DNA from: an uncultured Prevotella sp.
GTDB lineage: Bacteria > Bacteroidota > Bacteroidia > Bacteroidales > Bacteroidaceae
Assembly: GCA_900772835.1 (NCBI GenBank)
Contig: CAAGSA010000054.1
Span: 1 to 14,354 of the forward strand
Reading direction: 5' to 3'
DNA length: 14,354 nt
The notes below the pieces were generated by a model that was not told the DNA's origin, made no database searches, and saw only the letters and a list, made by a program, of their open reading frames with translations. A program made the position numbers and the translations under genes. Of the stretch, positions 6,454 through 14,044 are shown piece after piece; the stretch's first letter is position 1; each line of letters begins with the position of its first letter.

Positions 6454-8184
6454 ATGAATATTTTAGAGCTTAGCGAGCAGGAGATTGTTCGCAGACAAAG
6501 TCTTCAGACACTGCGCGATATGGGCATCAATCCGTATCCGGCAGCAGAGTTCCCCACAAACGCGTTCAGCACCGACATAAGGGCTGAATTCAAGGACGAG
6601 GACGAGCCACGCCAGGTTGTCATCGCCGGACGACTGATGGGACGCCGCGTCATGGGAAAGGCTTCGTTCGCAGAGATTCAGGATTCAAAAGGAAGAATTC
6701 AGGTTTACGTTTCACGCGACGAGATTTGTCCGGAAGAGAACAAGGACCTGTATAATACTGTATTTAAAAAGCTGATGGACATCGGCGACTTCATCGGAGT
6801 GAAGGGATTCGTGTTCCGCACGCAGACTGGCGAAATATCCGTACACGCTAAGGAACTCACCCTGCTCTCGAAGAGCCTCAAGCCGCTGCCAATCGTGAAA
6901 TACAAGGACGGTGTAGCATACGACAAGTTTGACGACCCGGAACTGCGCTACCGCCAGCGCTACGTTGACCTCGTGGTAAACGAAGGAGTGAAGGACACAT
7001 TCCTGCAGCGCGCCACAGTACTGCGCACACTGCGCCACGTGCTCGACGAGGCAGGATACACCGAAGTGGAGACCCCTACGCTGCAGAGCATCGCAGGAGG
7101 TGCATCGGCACGCCCGTTCATCACACACTTCAATGCCCTGAACCAGGACATGTATATGAGAATTGCTACCGAGCTATACCTGAAGAGACTCATCGTGGGC
7201 GGATTCGAGGGAGTGTATGAAATAGGAAAGAACTTCCGCAACGAGGGTATGGACCGCAACCACAACCCGGAGTTCACTTGCATGGAGCTTTACGTGCAGT
7301 ATAAGGATTACAACTGGATGATGGCTTTCACCGAGAAGCTGCTCGAGACTATCTGCATCGCCGTGAATGGAAAACCGGAACGGGAAATAAACGGAAACAT
7401 CGTGAGCTTCAAGGCTCCGTACCGCCGACTGCCTATCCTCGACGCTATAAAGGAGAAGACAGGATTCGACTGCAACGGAAAGACGGAAGAGGAAATACGC
7501 GCATTCTGCAAGGAGAAGGGCATGGAAGTGGACGAGACGATGGGCAAGGGAAAACTCATCGACGAACTCTTCGGAGAGTTCTGCGAAGGCACATTCATAC
7601 AGCCTACATTCATCACCGACTACCCAGTGGAAATGTCGCCGCTGACAAAGATGCACCGCTCAAAACCAGGACTAACAGAACGCTTCGAGCTGATGGTGAA
7701 CGGAAAGGAGCTTGCCAACGCATACTCTGAGCTCAACGACCCTATCGACCAAGAGGAGCGCTTCGTGGAGCAGATGAAACTCGCCGACAAGGGCGACGAC
7801 GAAGCAATGGTAATCGACAAGGACTTCCTGCGCGCCCTGCAATACGGCATGCCACCGACAAGCGGTATCGGTATAGGTATCGACCGTCTGGTGATGCTCA
7901 TGACAGGCAAGACGTACATCCAGGAGGTGCTCTTCTTCCCACAGATGAAACCGGAAAAGAAAATGCCGCAGAGCACCATCAAGGAATGGGAGGAAATCGG
8001 CGTGAGCGAAAACTGGGCTTACGTGATGCGCAAAGCTGGCTTCAACCTCATCTCCGACATCAGGGAAGAGAAAGCACAGGGACTTCAGCAGAAAATAGGC
8101 GAAATAAACAAGAAGTTCAAGCTCGGCTACGAGAAGCCTTCACTCGATGAGGTGCAGAGCTGGATCGACCGAAGTAAAGAATAA
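6454..8184 (+). CDS. lysS: Lysyl-tRNA synthetase, class II
   Basis: Charges tRNA-Lys with lysine in the cytoplasm. 576 residues: an OB-fold anticodon-binding domain (about 55-145, with VVIAGRLMGRRVMGKASFAEIQD), then the class II core. Motif 1 lies around 195-211 (EVETPTLQ), GGASARPF follows (215-222), motif 2 is FRNEGMDRNHNPEFT (261-275) and motif 3 is GIGIGIDRLVMLM (471-483). E. coli LysRS ends soon after motif 3 at 505 residues. This protein carries about 70 more residues (504-576) with a helical, helix-hairpin-helix-like look (WAYVMRKAGFNLISDI). Extended LysRS of this size is, as far as I know, typical of Bacteroidetes. The ATG at 6454 follows the -7 box and a roughly 45-base leader. The gene starts the lysS-gpsA-pgi run. 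Confidence 0.97.
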   Translation: MNILELSEQEIVRRQSLQTLRDMGINPYPAAEFPTNAFSTDIRAEFKDEDEPRQVVIAGRLMGRRVMGKASFAEIQDSKGRIQVYVSRDEICPEENKDLYNTVFKKLMDIGDFIGVKGFVFRTQTGEISVHAKELTLLSKSLKPLPIVKYKDGVAYDKFDDPELRYRQRYVDLVVNEGVKDTFLQRATVLRTLRHVLDEAGYTEVETPTLQSIAGGASARPFITHFNALNQDMYMRIATELYLKRLIVGGFEGVYEIGKNFRNEGMDRNHNPEFTCMELYVQYKDYNWMMAFTEKLLETICIAVNGKPEREINGNIVSFKAPYRRLPILDAIKEKTGFDCNGKTEEEIRAFCKEKGMEVDETMGKGKLIDELFGEFCEGTFIQPTFITDYPVEMSPLTKMHRSKPGLTERFELMVNGKELANAYSELNDPIDQEERFVEQMKLADKGDDEAMVIDKDFLRALQYGMPPTSGIGIGIDRLVMLMTGKTYIQEVLFFPQMKPEKKMPQSTIKEWEEIGVSENWAYVMRKAGFNLISDIREEKAQGLQQKIGEINKKFKLGYEKPSLDEVQSWIDRSKE

Positions 8185-8197
8185 TCTCTTATTATGC

Positions 8198-8252
8198 CAA
8201 GTGCCGGATGCCACCGATATATGCAAAAAAAGGAACAGGCATCCTGCACTTG
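8198..8252 (+). repeat. 15-bp inverted repeat in lysS-gpsA gap
   Basis: CAAGTGCCGGATGCC (8198-8212) pairs with GGCATCCTGCACTTG (8238-8252), 14 of 15 positions, around an A-rich 25-base loop. It begins 13 bases after the lysS stop. No T-run follows, so it is not a standard intrinsic terminator. It may protect the lysS 3' end, reduce read-through into gpsA, or be a protein-binding site. Confidence 0.6.
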
Positions 8253-8264
8253 ACACTAAAATAT

Positions 8265-8290
8265 AAGGCATACGCCAAAAAAGGCATACG
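8265..8290 (+). repeat. Direct repeat AAGGCATACG upstream of gpsA
   Basis: The 10-mer AAGGCATACG occurs at 8265-8274 and again at 8281-8290, start-to-start spacing 16 bases, about 45 bases before the gpsA start. It may be a chance or slippage-derived repeat or a tandem operator; nothing in the sequence decides. Confidence 0.4.
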
Positions 8291-8334
8291 TCCCAAATTA
8301 ACATTATAAATTTAATACTTAACATATAAACAAG

Positions 8335-9330
8335 GTGTTTGACTGCGGTAAAATTGCGATTATAGGCGGCGGCAGCTGGGCTACCGCAATAGCCAAGATA
8401 GTTGTAGGGAAAACCCACCACATAGGCTGGTACATCCGAAGGGACGACCGCATAGAGGATTTTATGCGGCTCGGACATAATCCGTCGTACCTGACAAGCG
8501 TGAGGTTTGACGTCAACGAGATTTTCTTCTCGTCGGACATCAACAAAATCGTACAGAACTACGACACTCTCGTGTTCGTAACACCATCGCCCTACCTGAA
8601 AAACCACTTGAAAAAGCTGAAGACAAACATCAGCAGCAAATTCATTGTAACAGCAATAAAAGGAATCGTGCCAGACGAGAACCTCGCCTGCTCCGAATAT
8701 TTTGCACAGGTATACGACGTGCCTGAAGCAAACATCGCCTGCCTGGGTGGTCCATCGCATGCCGAGGAAGTGGCACTCGAACGACTGTCCTACCTCACCG
8801 TAGGATGCTCCGACACGGAGAAAGCCCAAGCATTTGCCGACGTGTTAGTGAACGACTTCATCAAAACAAAGACAAGCAGCGACGTAATCGGAATAGAATA
8901 CGCATCGGTACTCAAGAATGTATACGCCATAGCATCGGGAATATGCAGCGGACTGAAGTTCGGCGACAATTTCCAGGCCGTACTTATATCGAACGCCGTG
9001 CAGGAAATGGCACGCTTCATTACAGCCGTGCATCCAATAGAACGCTGCGTGTACGATTCGGTGTATCTGGGCGACCTGCTCGTAACGGGCTACAGCAATT
9101 TCTCGCGCAACCGCACCTTTGGAACCATGATAGGTAAGGGATACAGTGTGAAAAGTGCACAGATAGAGATGGAGATGATTGCCGAAGGATACTTCGGCAC
9201 AAAGTGTATGAAGGAAATCAACCGCCACATGCACGTGAACATGCCTATCCTCGATGCTGTGTACAATATCCTGTACGAAAGAATCAGCCCGCAAATAGAA
9301 ATTAAACTACTCACCGACTCTTTCAGATAA
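8335..9330 (+). CDS. gpsA: Glycerol-3-phosphate dehydrogenase [NAD(P)+]
   Basis: Reduces dihydroxyacetone phosphate to sn-glycerol 3-phosphate for phospholipid synthesis. 331 residues, normal for the family. The N-terminal Rossmann fold has IAIIGGGSWATA (7-18). GGPSHAEE (138-145) corresponds to the family GPS-x-A-x-E block. Catalytic Lys194 is in SVLKNVYAIASG, and the C-terminal substrate block TGYSNFSRNRTFG (251-263) carries Arg258 and Arg260. The start is GTG at 8335: the frame is closed by a TAA at 8320-8322 with no ATG between, and KIAIIGGG then begins at the usual distance. It lies 150 bases after lysS and 31 bases before pgi, so it is probably co-transcribed with pgi. No recognisable -7 box was found in front of it. 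Confidence 0.96.
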   Translation: MFDCGKIAIIGGGSWATAIAKIVVGKTHHIGWYIRRDDRIEDFMRLGHNPSYLTSVRFDVNEIFFSSDINKIVQNYDTLVFVTPSPYLKNHLKKLKTNISSKFIVTAIKGIVPDENLACSEYFAQVYDVPEANIACLGGPSHAEEVALERLSYLTVGCSDTEKAQAFADVLVNDFIKTKTSSDVIGIEYASVLKNVYAIASGICSGLKFGDNFQAVLISNAVQEMARFITAVHPIERCVYDSVYLGDLLVTGYSNFSRNRTFGTMIGKGYSVKSAQIEMEMIAEGYFGTKCMKEINRHMHVNMPILDAVYNILYERISPQIEIKLLTDSFR

Positions 9331-9361
9331 ACAGGGAAACGACAACAAACAACATATAGTT

Positions 9362-10720
9362 ATGAACAACATCAAACTCAACATTTCAAAAGCTGCACAG
9401 TTCCTGAAGGAAGGCGCAGTGAAAGAATTCGAACCGAAAGTAGCAGAGGCACAGAAGGCTCTTGAAGAGGGCACTTGCCTGGGAAATGATTTTCTCGGAT
9501 GGCTCCATCTGCCATCATCAATCACCGGCGAGTTCCTCGACGAACTGCAGGATTGCGCAAACACACTGAGAGAGAACTGCGAGGCTATAGTGGTAGCCGG
9601 AATAGGCGGCAGCTATCTCGGAGCAAGAGCCGTTATCGAAGCACTGAGCAACTCCTTCGAATGGCTCGTTAACGACAAGAACAACCCAACAATACTCTTT
9701 GCCGGAAACAATATCGGCGAAGACTATCTTGCCGAACTGACAACTTATCTCGCCGACAAGAAATTCGGAGTGATAAACATCTCCAAATCAGGCACTACAA
9801 CCGAAACCGCCCTCACATTCCGTCTGCTCAAGAAGCAGTGTGAAAAGCAGCGCGGCAAGGAAGAAGCAAAGAAGGTTATCGTAGCTATAACCGATGCCAA
9901 AAAGGGCGCGGCACGCGCTGCCGCCAATAAGGAAGGCTACAAGACTTTCGTAATCCCCGATAACGTTGGCGGACGCTTCTCCGTGCTCACTCCTGTTGGA
10001 CTGCTGCCTATCGCCTGCGCCGGCTTCGACATAAGGAAGATCGTGGAGGGTGCAACAGATATGGAGAAGGCATGCGCCATCGACGTTCCGTTCGAAGAGA
10101 ACCCGGCTGCCATATACGCTGCCGTGCGCAACGGACTCTATGCCGAAGGAGGAAAGAAAATAGAAATAATGGTGAACTACCAGCCTAAGCTCCACTTCTT
10201 TGCCGAGTGGTGGAAACAGCTCTACGGCGAGAGCGAGGGCAAGGACGGAAAGGGAATCTTCCCGGCATCATGCGACTTTACAACCGACCTGCACTCTATG
10301 GGACAGTGGATTCAAGACGGCGAGCGCACTATCTACGAGACGGTGCTCAGCATAGAAAAGCCAAACAGAGAAATGCTCTTCCCACACGACGAGGACAATC
10401 TGGACGGGCTGAACTTCCTTGCCGGCAAGCGCGTTGACGAAGTGAACAAGATGGCAGAACTCGGAACAAGACTGGCTCACGTGGACGGCGGAGTGCCTAA
10501 CATACACATCAGTGTGCCACAGCTCAACGAATACTACATTGGACAGCTCATATACTTCTTCGAGAAGGCGTGCGGCATCAGCGGACTCGTACTCGGCGTG
10601 AACCCATTCAACCAGCCGGGTGTAGAGGCTTACAAGAAGAATATGTTCGCTCTGCTCGACAAACCCGGATATGAAGAGGACAGCAAGACAATTAAGCAGC
10701 GTATAGCTGAAGAGGCTTAA
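9362..10720 (+). CDS. pgi: Glucose-6-phosphate isomerase
   Basis: Interconverts glucose 6-phosphate and fructose 6-phosphate in glycolysis/gluconeogenesis. 452 residues, the short bacterial form (E. coli Pgi is near 550). Motifs: VAGIGGSYLGARA (78-90), the SIS-domain phosphate loop SKSGTTTET (141-149), PGI signature 1 in DNVGGRFSVLTPVG (200-213), catalytic Glu290 in YGESEGKDGK, His311 in TDLHSMGQ, and PGI signature 2 GVNPFNQPGVEAYK (412-425) with catalytic Lys425. The ATG at 9362 follows gpsA by 31 bases. A strong intrinsic terminator begins 24 bases after the stop, so pgi is the last gene of this transcription unit. Confidence 0.98.
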   Translation: MNNIKLNISKAAQFLKEGAVKEFEPKVAEAQKALEEGTCLGNDFLGWLHLPSSITGEFLDELQDCANTLRENCEAIVVAGIGGSYLGARAVIEALSNSFEWLVNDKNNPTILFAGNNIGEDYLAELTTYLADKKFGVINISKSGTTTETALTFRLLKKQCEKQRGKEEAKKVIVAITDAKKGAARAAANKEGYKTFVIPDNVGGRFSVLTPVGLLPIACAGFDIRKIVEGATDMEKACAIDVPFEENPAAIYAAVRNGLYAEGGKKIEIMVNYQPKLHFFAEWWKQLYGESEGKDGKGIFPASCDFTTDLHSMGQWIQDGERTIYETVLSIEKPNREMLFPHDEDNLDGLNFLAGKRVDEVNKMAELGTRLAHVDGGVPNIHISVPQLNEYYIGQLIYFFEKACGISGLVLGVNPFNQPGVEAYKKNMFALLDKPGYEEDSKTIKQRIAEEA

Positions 10721-10744
10721 TACCTGTGCATAAAAGAAACAAAT

Positions 10745-10775
10745 GGGGACAGCCGTGGAAGCTGTCCCCTTTTTT
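10745..10775. terminator. Intrinsic terminator after pgi, possibly bidirectional
   Basis: Perfect 9-bp stem GGGGACAGC (10745-10753) / GCTGTCCCC (10761-10769), 7-base loop, then T6 (10770-10775): a textbook Rho-independent terminator for pgi. On the minus strand the same stem is followed by a T-rich run, so it could also stop transcription from the convergent PepSY_TM gene about 150 bases away. The gap from 10776 to 10925 shows no other clear feature. Confidence 0.92.
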
Positions 10776-10925
10776 GTTCCTTATAGCAAAAACAGTACAT
10801 ATTCAACGAAGCACGTAAGCCAAAGTCGGGGATATAAGATTGGGAATCAACGATATATACAACTTTTTACTCATATCTATCGACATAAACTAATTCCGCC
10901 AACGAGTTAGTATTATATTCAGACC

Positions 10926-11759
10926 CTATTTGCGCTTACGACGGAAATAAAGCAAATAGCCCGTAACAGGCAGTGAGGCTCCAATTAAGCTTACGACAAA
11001 AGTAATGATCTTTGTCAGCATTCCTCCCCACGAACCGATGTGAAGTTCATGGAAAAGCTGCATCATTTCCGTGCCCTTAGGCACAAGTTTCAAACCGAAG
11101 CCCAAACCAGTAACGGCAAGAAGCAACAGCCAAAGTAGCGTCCACCATCCAAGACTGACATGAAGGTCAAAGAGACGACGCTTAGCTCCCTTGCCCCACT
11201 CCACCTTGAACCGCTGTCTCAGTTGTTTGCCGTTGCTTGGCAGAAAAATGAATATTCCGCTCAACAGGATTAAGACAAAGAACAAAGTGGTGTATGTGAC
11301 TATCAGCTTGCCCACGGAACCAATCAGGAGTCCGGTATGGAACTTGGTAACGTAGGAGAAGAAGTCCCTCTTTGTCGTTGTCCCATAAGGAGCATCCTTA
11401 GTGGAGGACTTGCCAACGACAGAAGCCTTTTCCTTTACAGCTTCATTGCTCTTTGCCGAAGCATCATCCTTTGCCGAAGCTGAAGGATGGCAGACTTCCT
11501 TTGAAGGACATTGGCTACAGCCATTGGGAGAGCACTGATGCGAAGCTGTAGACTTTTCCTGCTGTAATGAAGCGGTCTTGCCATCTTTTCCACCCCTGCC
11601 GCTCTTGCCATGCGGAGCAACAACTTTTGGCATTCCGAGTGCATTTCGTATTTCATTCTTGAACACAAGGGTTGCTCCCGACAGACAGATAAGCATGATG
11701 ATGATGCCCAACGGCAAGGAGAGCCACAGATGCAGTTTTAAAAGAAATTTCCTATTCAT
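10926..11759 (-). CDS. PepSY_TM-type inner-membrane protein with periplasmic Cys motif
   Basis: 277-residue inner-membrane protein of the PepSY-associated TM helix type, a family often found beside iron or heme uptake genes. Four hydrophobic helices at about 11-34, 148-174, 202-224 and 248-271; flanking Lys/Arg put both ends in the cytoplasm and loop 35-147 in the periplasm. Histidines at helix ends (His10, His141, His200, His237, His240) could bind heme, as proposed for related proteins. The loop is low-complexity Lys/Ala/Ser instead of a folded PepSY domain and holds Cys76, Cys81, Cys84, Cys90 and His91 (CSQCPSKEVCH at 81-91), resembling FeoB-associated Cys-rich proteins. The ATG at 11759 is chosen because MNRKFLLKLHLWLSL is a standard family start; an upstream GTG would add 22 unrelated residues. 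It follows the TonB receptor by 96 bases. Specific function unknown. Confidence 0.85.
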   Translation of the reverse strand: MNRKFLLKLHLWLSLPLGIIIMLICLSGATLVFKNEIRNALGMPKVVAPHGKSGRGGKDGKTASLQQEKSTASHQCSPNGCSQCPSKEVCHPSASAKDDASAKSNEAVKEKASVVGKSSTKDAPYGTTTKRDFFSYVTKFHTGLLIGSVGKLIVTYTTLFFVLILLSGIFIFLPSNGKQLRQRFKVEWGKGAKRRLFDLHVSLGWWTLLWLLLLAVTGLGFGLKLVPKGTEMMQLFHELHIGSWGGMLTKIITFVVSLIGASLPVTGYLLYFRRKRK

Positions 11760-11787
11760 AGTATATTCTATATTTATTAAACCAACA

Positions 11788-11833
11788 TAAGGAGAGCAGA
11801 GAACCAAACAACATGATTCTACCACTCTCCTTA
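11788..11833 (-). repeat. 9-bp inverted repeat between receptor and PepSY_TM genes
   Basis: TAAGGAGAG (11788-11796) and CTCTCCTTA (11825-11833) are perfect reverse complements around a 28-base loop, in the 96-base gap between the two minus-strand genes. No T-run follows in the direction of transcription. It could set relative expression (processing or partial termination) or be chance. Confidence 0.45.
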
Positions 11834-11855
11834 CTATAACGTGAAAAAGTTTGTT

Positions 11856-13919
11856 TTATTTTGCAAAGTTCACTTTAAGTCCCACAACAAGCATTCTGCC
11901 CGGTGAGTAAAGGGCAACTTTCTGTGAAGGAGTGTCTATACGATGGTCTGTCTTGTCGAAGATATTATCAACACCGATACTTGGAACAAGCTTGAACATT
12001 CTGCCTACAGTGAATGTGTGGGTAGTGTTCAGGTTTATTACGCCATAGCCAGGAGCATCGTCATAGGCAGGATAATAGGTGGCAGACTGGAAACGACCGT
12101 TGAGGTTCACACCAAGAGTATAGTTGCGCCAGGTGTGATTGTAGTTGGCACCAGCCGTAAAACTGTTCTTGAAGGTACGCTCAAGCACAGTCCATGTGCC
12201 GGCGGTCTTCGAGCGTCCGTTGGTATAGGCATAGTTCAACATAAGGGAGAGGTCGTTTGTAATGCTCACCGTAGCGTTTGCCTGCAGTCCTCTTACCACA
12301 CCCTTGTTGCTGTTGATGTAGTGACCGTAGGTCTTCAGCTGTGCCAACTGCTCTGTTGTTGCCTCAGGGAACTGCTGTGCGAGTTCTGCACGTATGGCAT
12401 CGTCTACAGTGATATTCTCCTTTACGATCATGTTGTCAACAAAGTTCATGTAGCCCATAACGGAGAGCGTAAGGAACTTGTTGCTGTATTCTGCACTCAA
12501 TGAGACGTAGTTGCTGCGCTCTGCCTTAAGACTTGTATTTCCGAAAGTTATGACAGGACGCTTACCCATAATCTTGAAGTAGTGGTAGTAAAGCTCGTCA
12601 AGACCCGGTGCACGGAAGCCTCGTGAGTAGGCAGCACGGAATCTGAAGTTACCTGGAGCATACATCAGAGCCACTTTAGGAGTGAAGTTATTTCCGAAGG
12701 TGCCATGCTTGGTGTAGCGCATACCGAGGGTTGCACTAACGTTCTTTATAATCTCCATGTCGTGCTGCACGTAGCCGGCAAGGGTATATACATTGTTGTT
12801 AACATCGCCGCTCGTTGCCGTAAGGAAGTCATTACGCCAGTCAGCACCGACAATCGTCGTTGCCTTGTCATAGAAATGGAACACGCCCTTCAGCTCTGCC
12901 TCATAGTATTTCTGGAACTTATTGCGCACGAAGTCACCAACGTCGTAAGTCTTCGTTGCCACCTGATAGAGATTTCCGTAGTGGTAGTTATCGTTTACGA
13001 AGTCGAGGAGCAGAGAGTGTTTGCCCAACTTATATTTAGCTCCAGCCTCCCAACGCCATCCTTCGCTACGCATGTCGTAGTCGGAACCTCCGGTAATGTC
13101 TTCACGAGAGTTCGGACGATCGGTAAGCTTATAGCTGTATGAACCACCAGCGTACATAGAGAAATTCTTTGCAGGTTTTATGTCGAAGCGCTGGTTAATG
13201 ACGTTTGAGTTGAAGCCGATAAATTGCGGAGCTATCGTCTCATACTCCTTTCCGTCAGCATCAACAGCCTTATTGTTGTTCTGATAGCTGTCAGCCTCCT
13301 GATGGAAATACGATGTATGGGAGTCAAGATATTTTGAAGTAACGTCGAGGTTCACTCCCTCAGAAAACTGTCCTTCGCCCGACACACGGGTGTCTGAAGA
13401 AATAACAACGTTGTCCATTGTCTTCTCGTCAGTAATGATGTTTATCACTCCACCGATGGCATCGGAACCGTAAAGGGCAGAGGCAGCACCGTCGAGCACC
13501 TCAATACGCTTTACCTTCGACATATTGATACGGCTAAGGTCCACATTGCCAGCAATGTCGCCAATCATCTTCTTGCCGTTGACAAGAACGAGCACATATT
13601 TGTTTCCCAGTCCGTTGACACGGATATAGGAGCCCATGGCATTAGGAGAGAACGACACCTGTGGCATAAGCTTAGTCAGCACATCCTGAAAGTCCGTCGC
13701 TCCAGTCTCCTTTATCGCTTTCTGTGAAAGCACATGAACTGGTGTCGTAGTAGACTTAAGCAACTGGTGGTGTCCGTTTCCGGTCACTACTACTGGGTTA
13801 AGTTCTATCGACTTGTGAATGTCTTTGTCGCCGTTGGTTTCATCATAAAGATTACCTGCCACGGCATTTACGCAGCCAAGAGATGCGGCTACGGCAAAAA
13901 GTAGAATTCTGTTGTTCAT
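11856..13919 (-). CDS. TonB-dependent outer-membrane receptor, probable heme/iron type
   Basis: 687-residue receptor that imports a bound ligand across the outer membrane using TonB energy. A signal peptide covers about residues 1-22 (hydrophobic 5-21). ELNPVVVTG (39-47) is a plausible TonB-box/plug start. The plug domain runs to about 165 (YIRVNGLGNKYVLVLVNGK; RIEVLDGAASALYGSDAIGGVINI, abbreviated here as two blocks). The remainder is a 22-strand barrel with aromatic-rich strands, ending GLKVNFAK. FRAP (435-438) and NTSL (461-464) flank a segment with His446, echoing the FRAP...His...NPNL region of bacterial heme receptors; the Pro of NPNL is Thr here. It lacks the long N-terminal CarboxypepD_reg domain and no SusD gene is adjacent, so it is not a SusC glycan importer. 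Neighbours (chelatase upstream, PepSY_TM downstream) favour heme, iron or a corrinoid. The substrate is inferred. Confidence 0.9.
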   Translation of the reverse strand: MNNRILLFAVAASLGCVNAVAGNLYDETNGDKDIHKSIELNPVVVTGNGHHQLLKSTTTPVHVLSQKAIKETGATDFQDVLTKLMPQVSFSPNAMGSYIRVNGLGNKYVLVLVNGKKMIGDIAGNVDLSRINMSKVKRIEVLDGAASALYGSDAIGGVINIITDEKTMDNVVISSDTRVSGEGQFSEGVNLDVTSKYLDSHTSYFHQEADSYQNNNKAVDADGKEYETIAPQFIGFNSNVINQRFDIKPAKNFSMYAGGSYSYKLTDRPNSREDITGGSDYDMRSEGWRWEAGAKYKLGKHSLLLDFVNDNYHYGNLYQVATKTYDVGDFVRNKFQKYYEAELKGVFHFYDKATTIVGADWRNDFLTATSGDVNNNVYTLAGYVQHDMEIIKNVSATLGMRYTKHGTFGNNFTPKVALMYAPGNFRFRAAYSRGFRAPGLDELYYHYFKIMGKRPVITFGNTSLKAERSNYVSLSAEYSNKFLTLSVMGYMNFVDNMIVKENITVDDAIRAELAQQFPEATTEQLAQLKTYGHYINSNKGVVRGLQANATVSITNDLSLMLNYAYTNGRSKTAGTWTVLERTFKNSFTAGANYNHTWRNYTLGVNLNGRFQSATYYPAYDDAPGYGVINLNTTHTFTVGRMFKLVPSIGVDNIFDKTDHRIDTPSQKVALYSPGRMLVVGLKVNFAK

Positions 13920-13931
13920 ATAATTATGTTT

Positions 13932-14026
13932 GTTGATTTCTTTGTTGTATCTATATAAGACTAAAAACCTATTTCCTTATTACAAATACCCTTTCCGTAA
14001 ATTTGAAATATAACGTTGATTTCTTT
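13932..14026. repeat. Two 12-bp direct repeats in the receptor leader
   Basis: GTTGATTTCTTT occurs at 13932-13943 and 14015-14026, 83 bases apart, both in the 125-base gap between the chelatase and receptor genes. The gap is AT-rich and I find no clean TTTG/TAnnTTTG promoter in it. The repeats could be operator half-sites or simple AT-rich coincidence. Confidence 0.35.
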
Positions 14027-14044
14027 TCCGAAAATTACTGCAAG

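Noticed and set aside
8140..8829. 229-codon minus-strand frame across the end of lysS and the start of gpsA
   Set aside because: It overlaps two well-supported genes and shows no motifs of its own.
10866..10925. Small inverted repeat ACTAA...TTAGT near 10889-10911 as a terminator of the PepSY_TM gene
   Set aside because: Only 5 bp of stem and no T-run; the strong stem at 10745-10769 is a better candidate.
11760..11825. GTG at 11825 as start of the PepSY_TM gene
   Set aside because: It would add 22 residues unlike the family and run through the inverted repeat; ATG at 11759 gives the standard LHLWLSL start.
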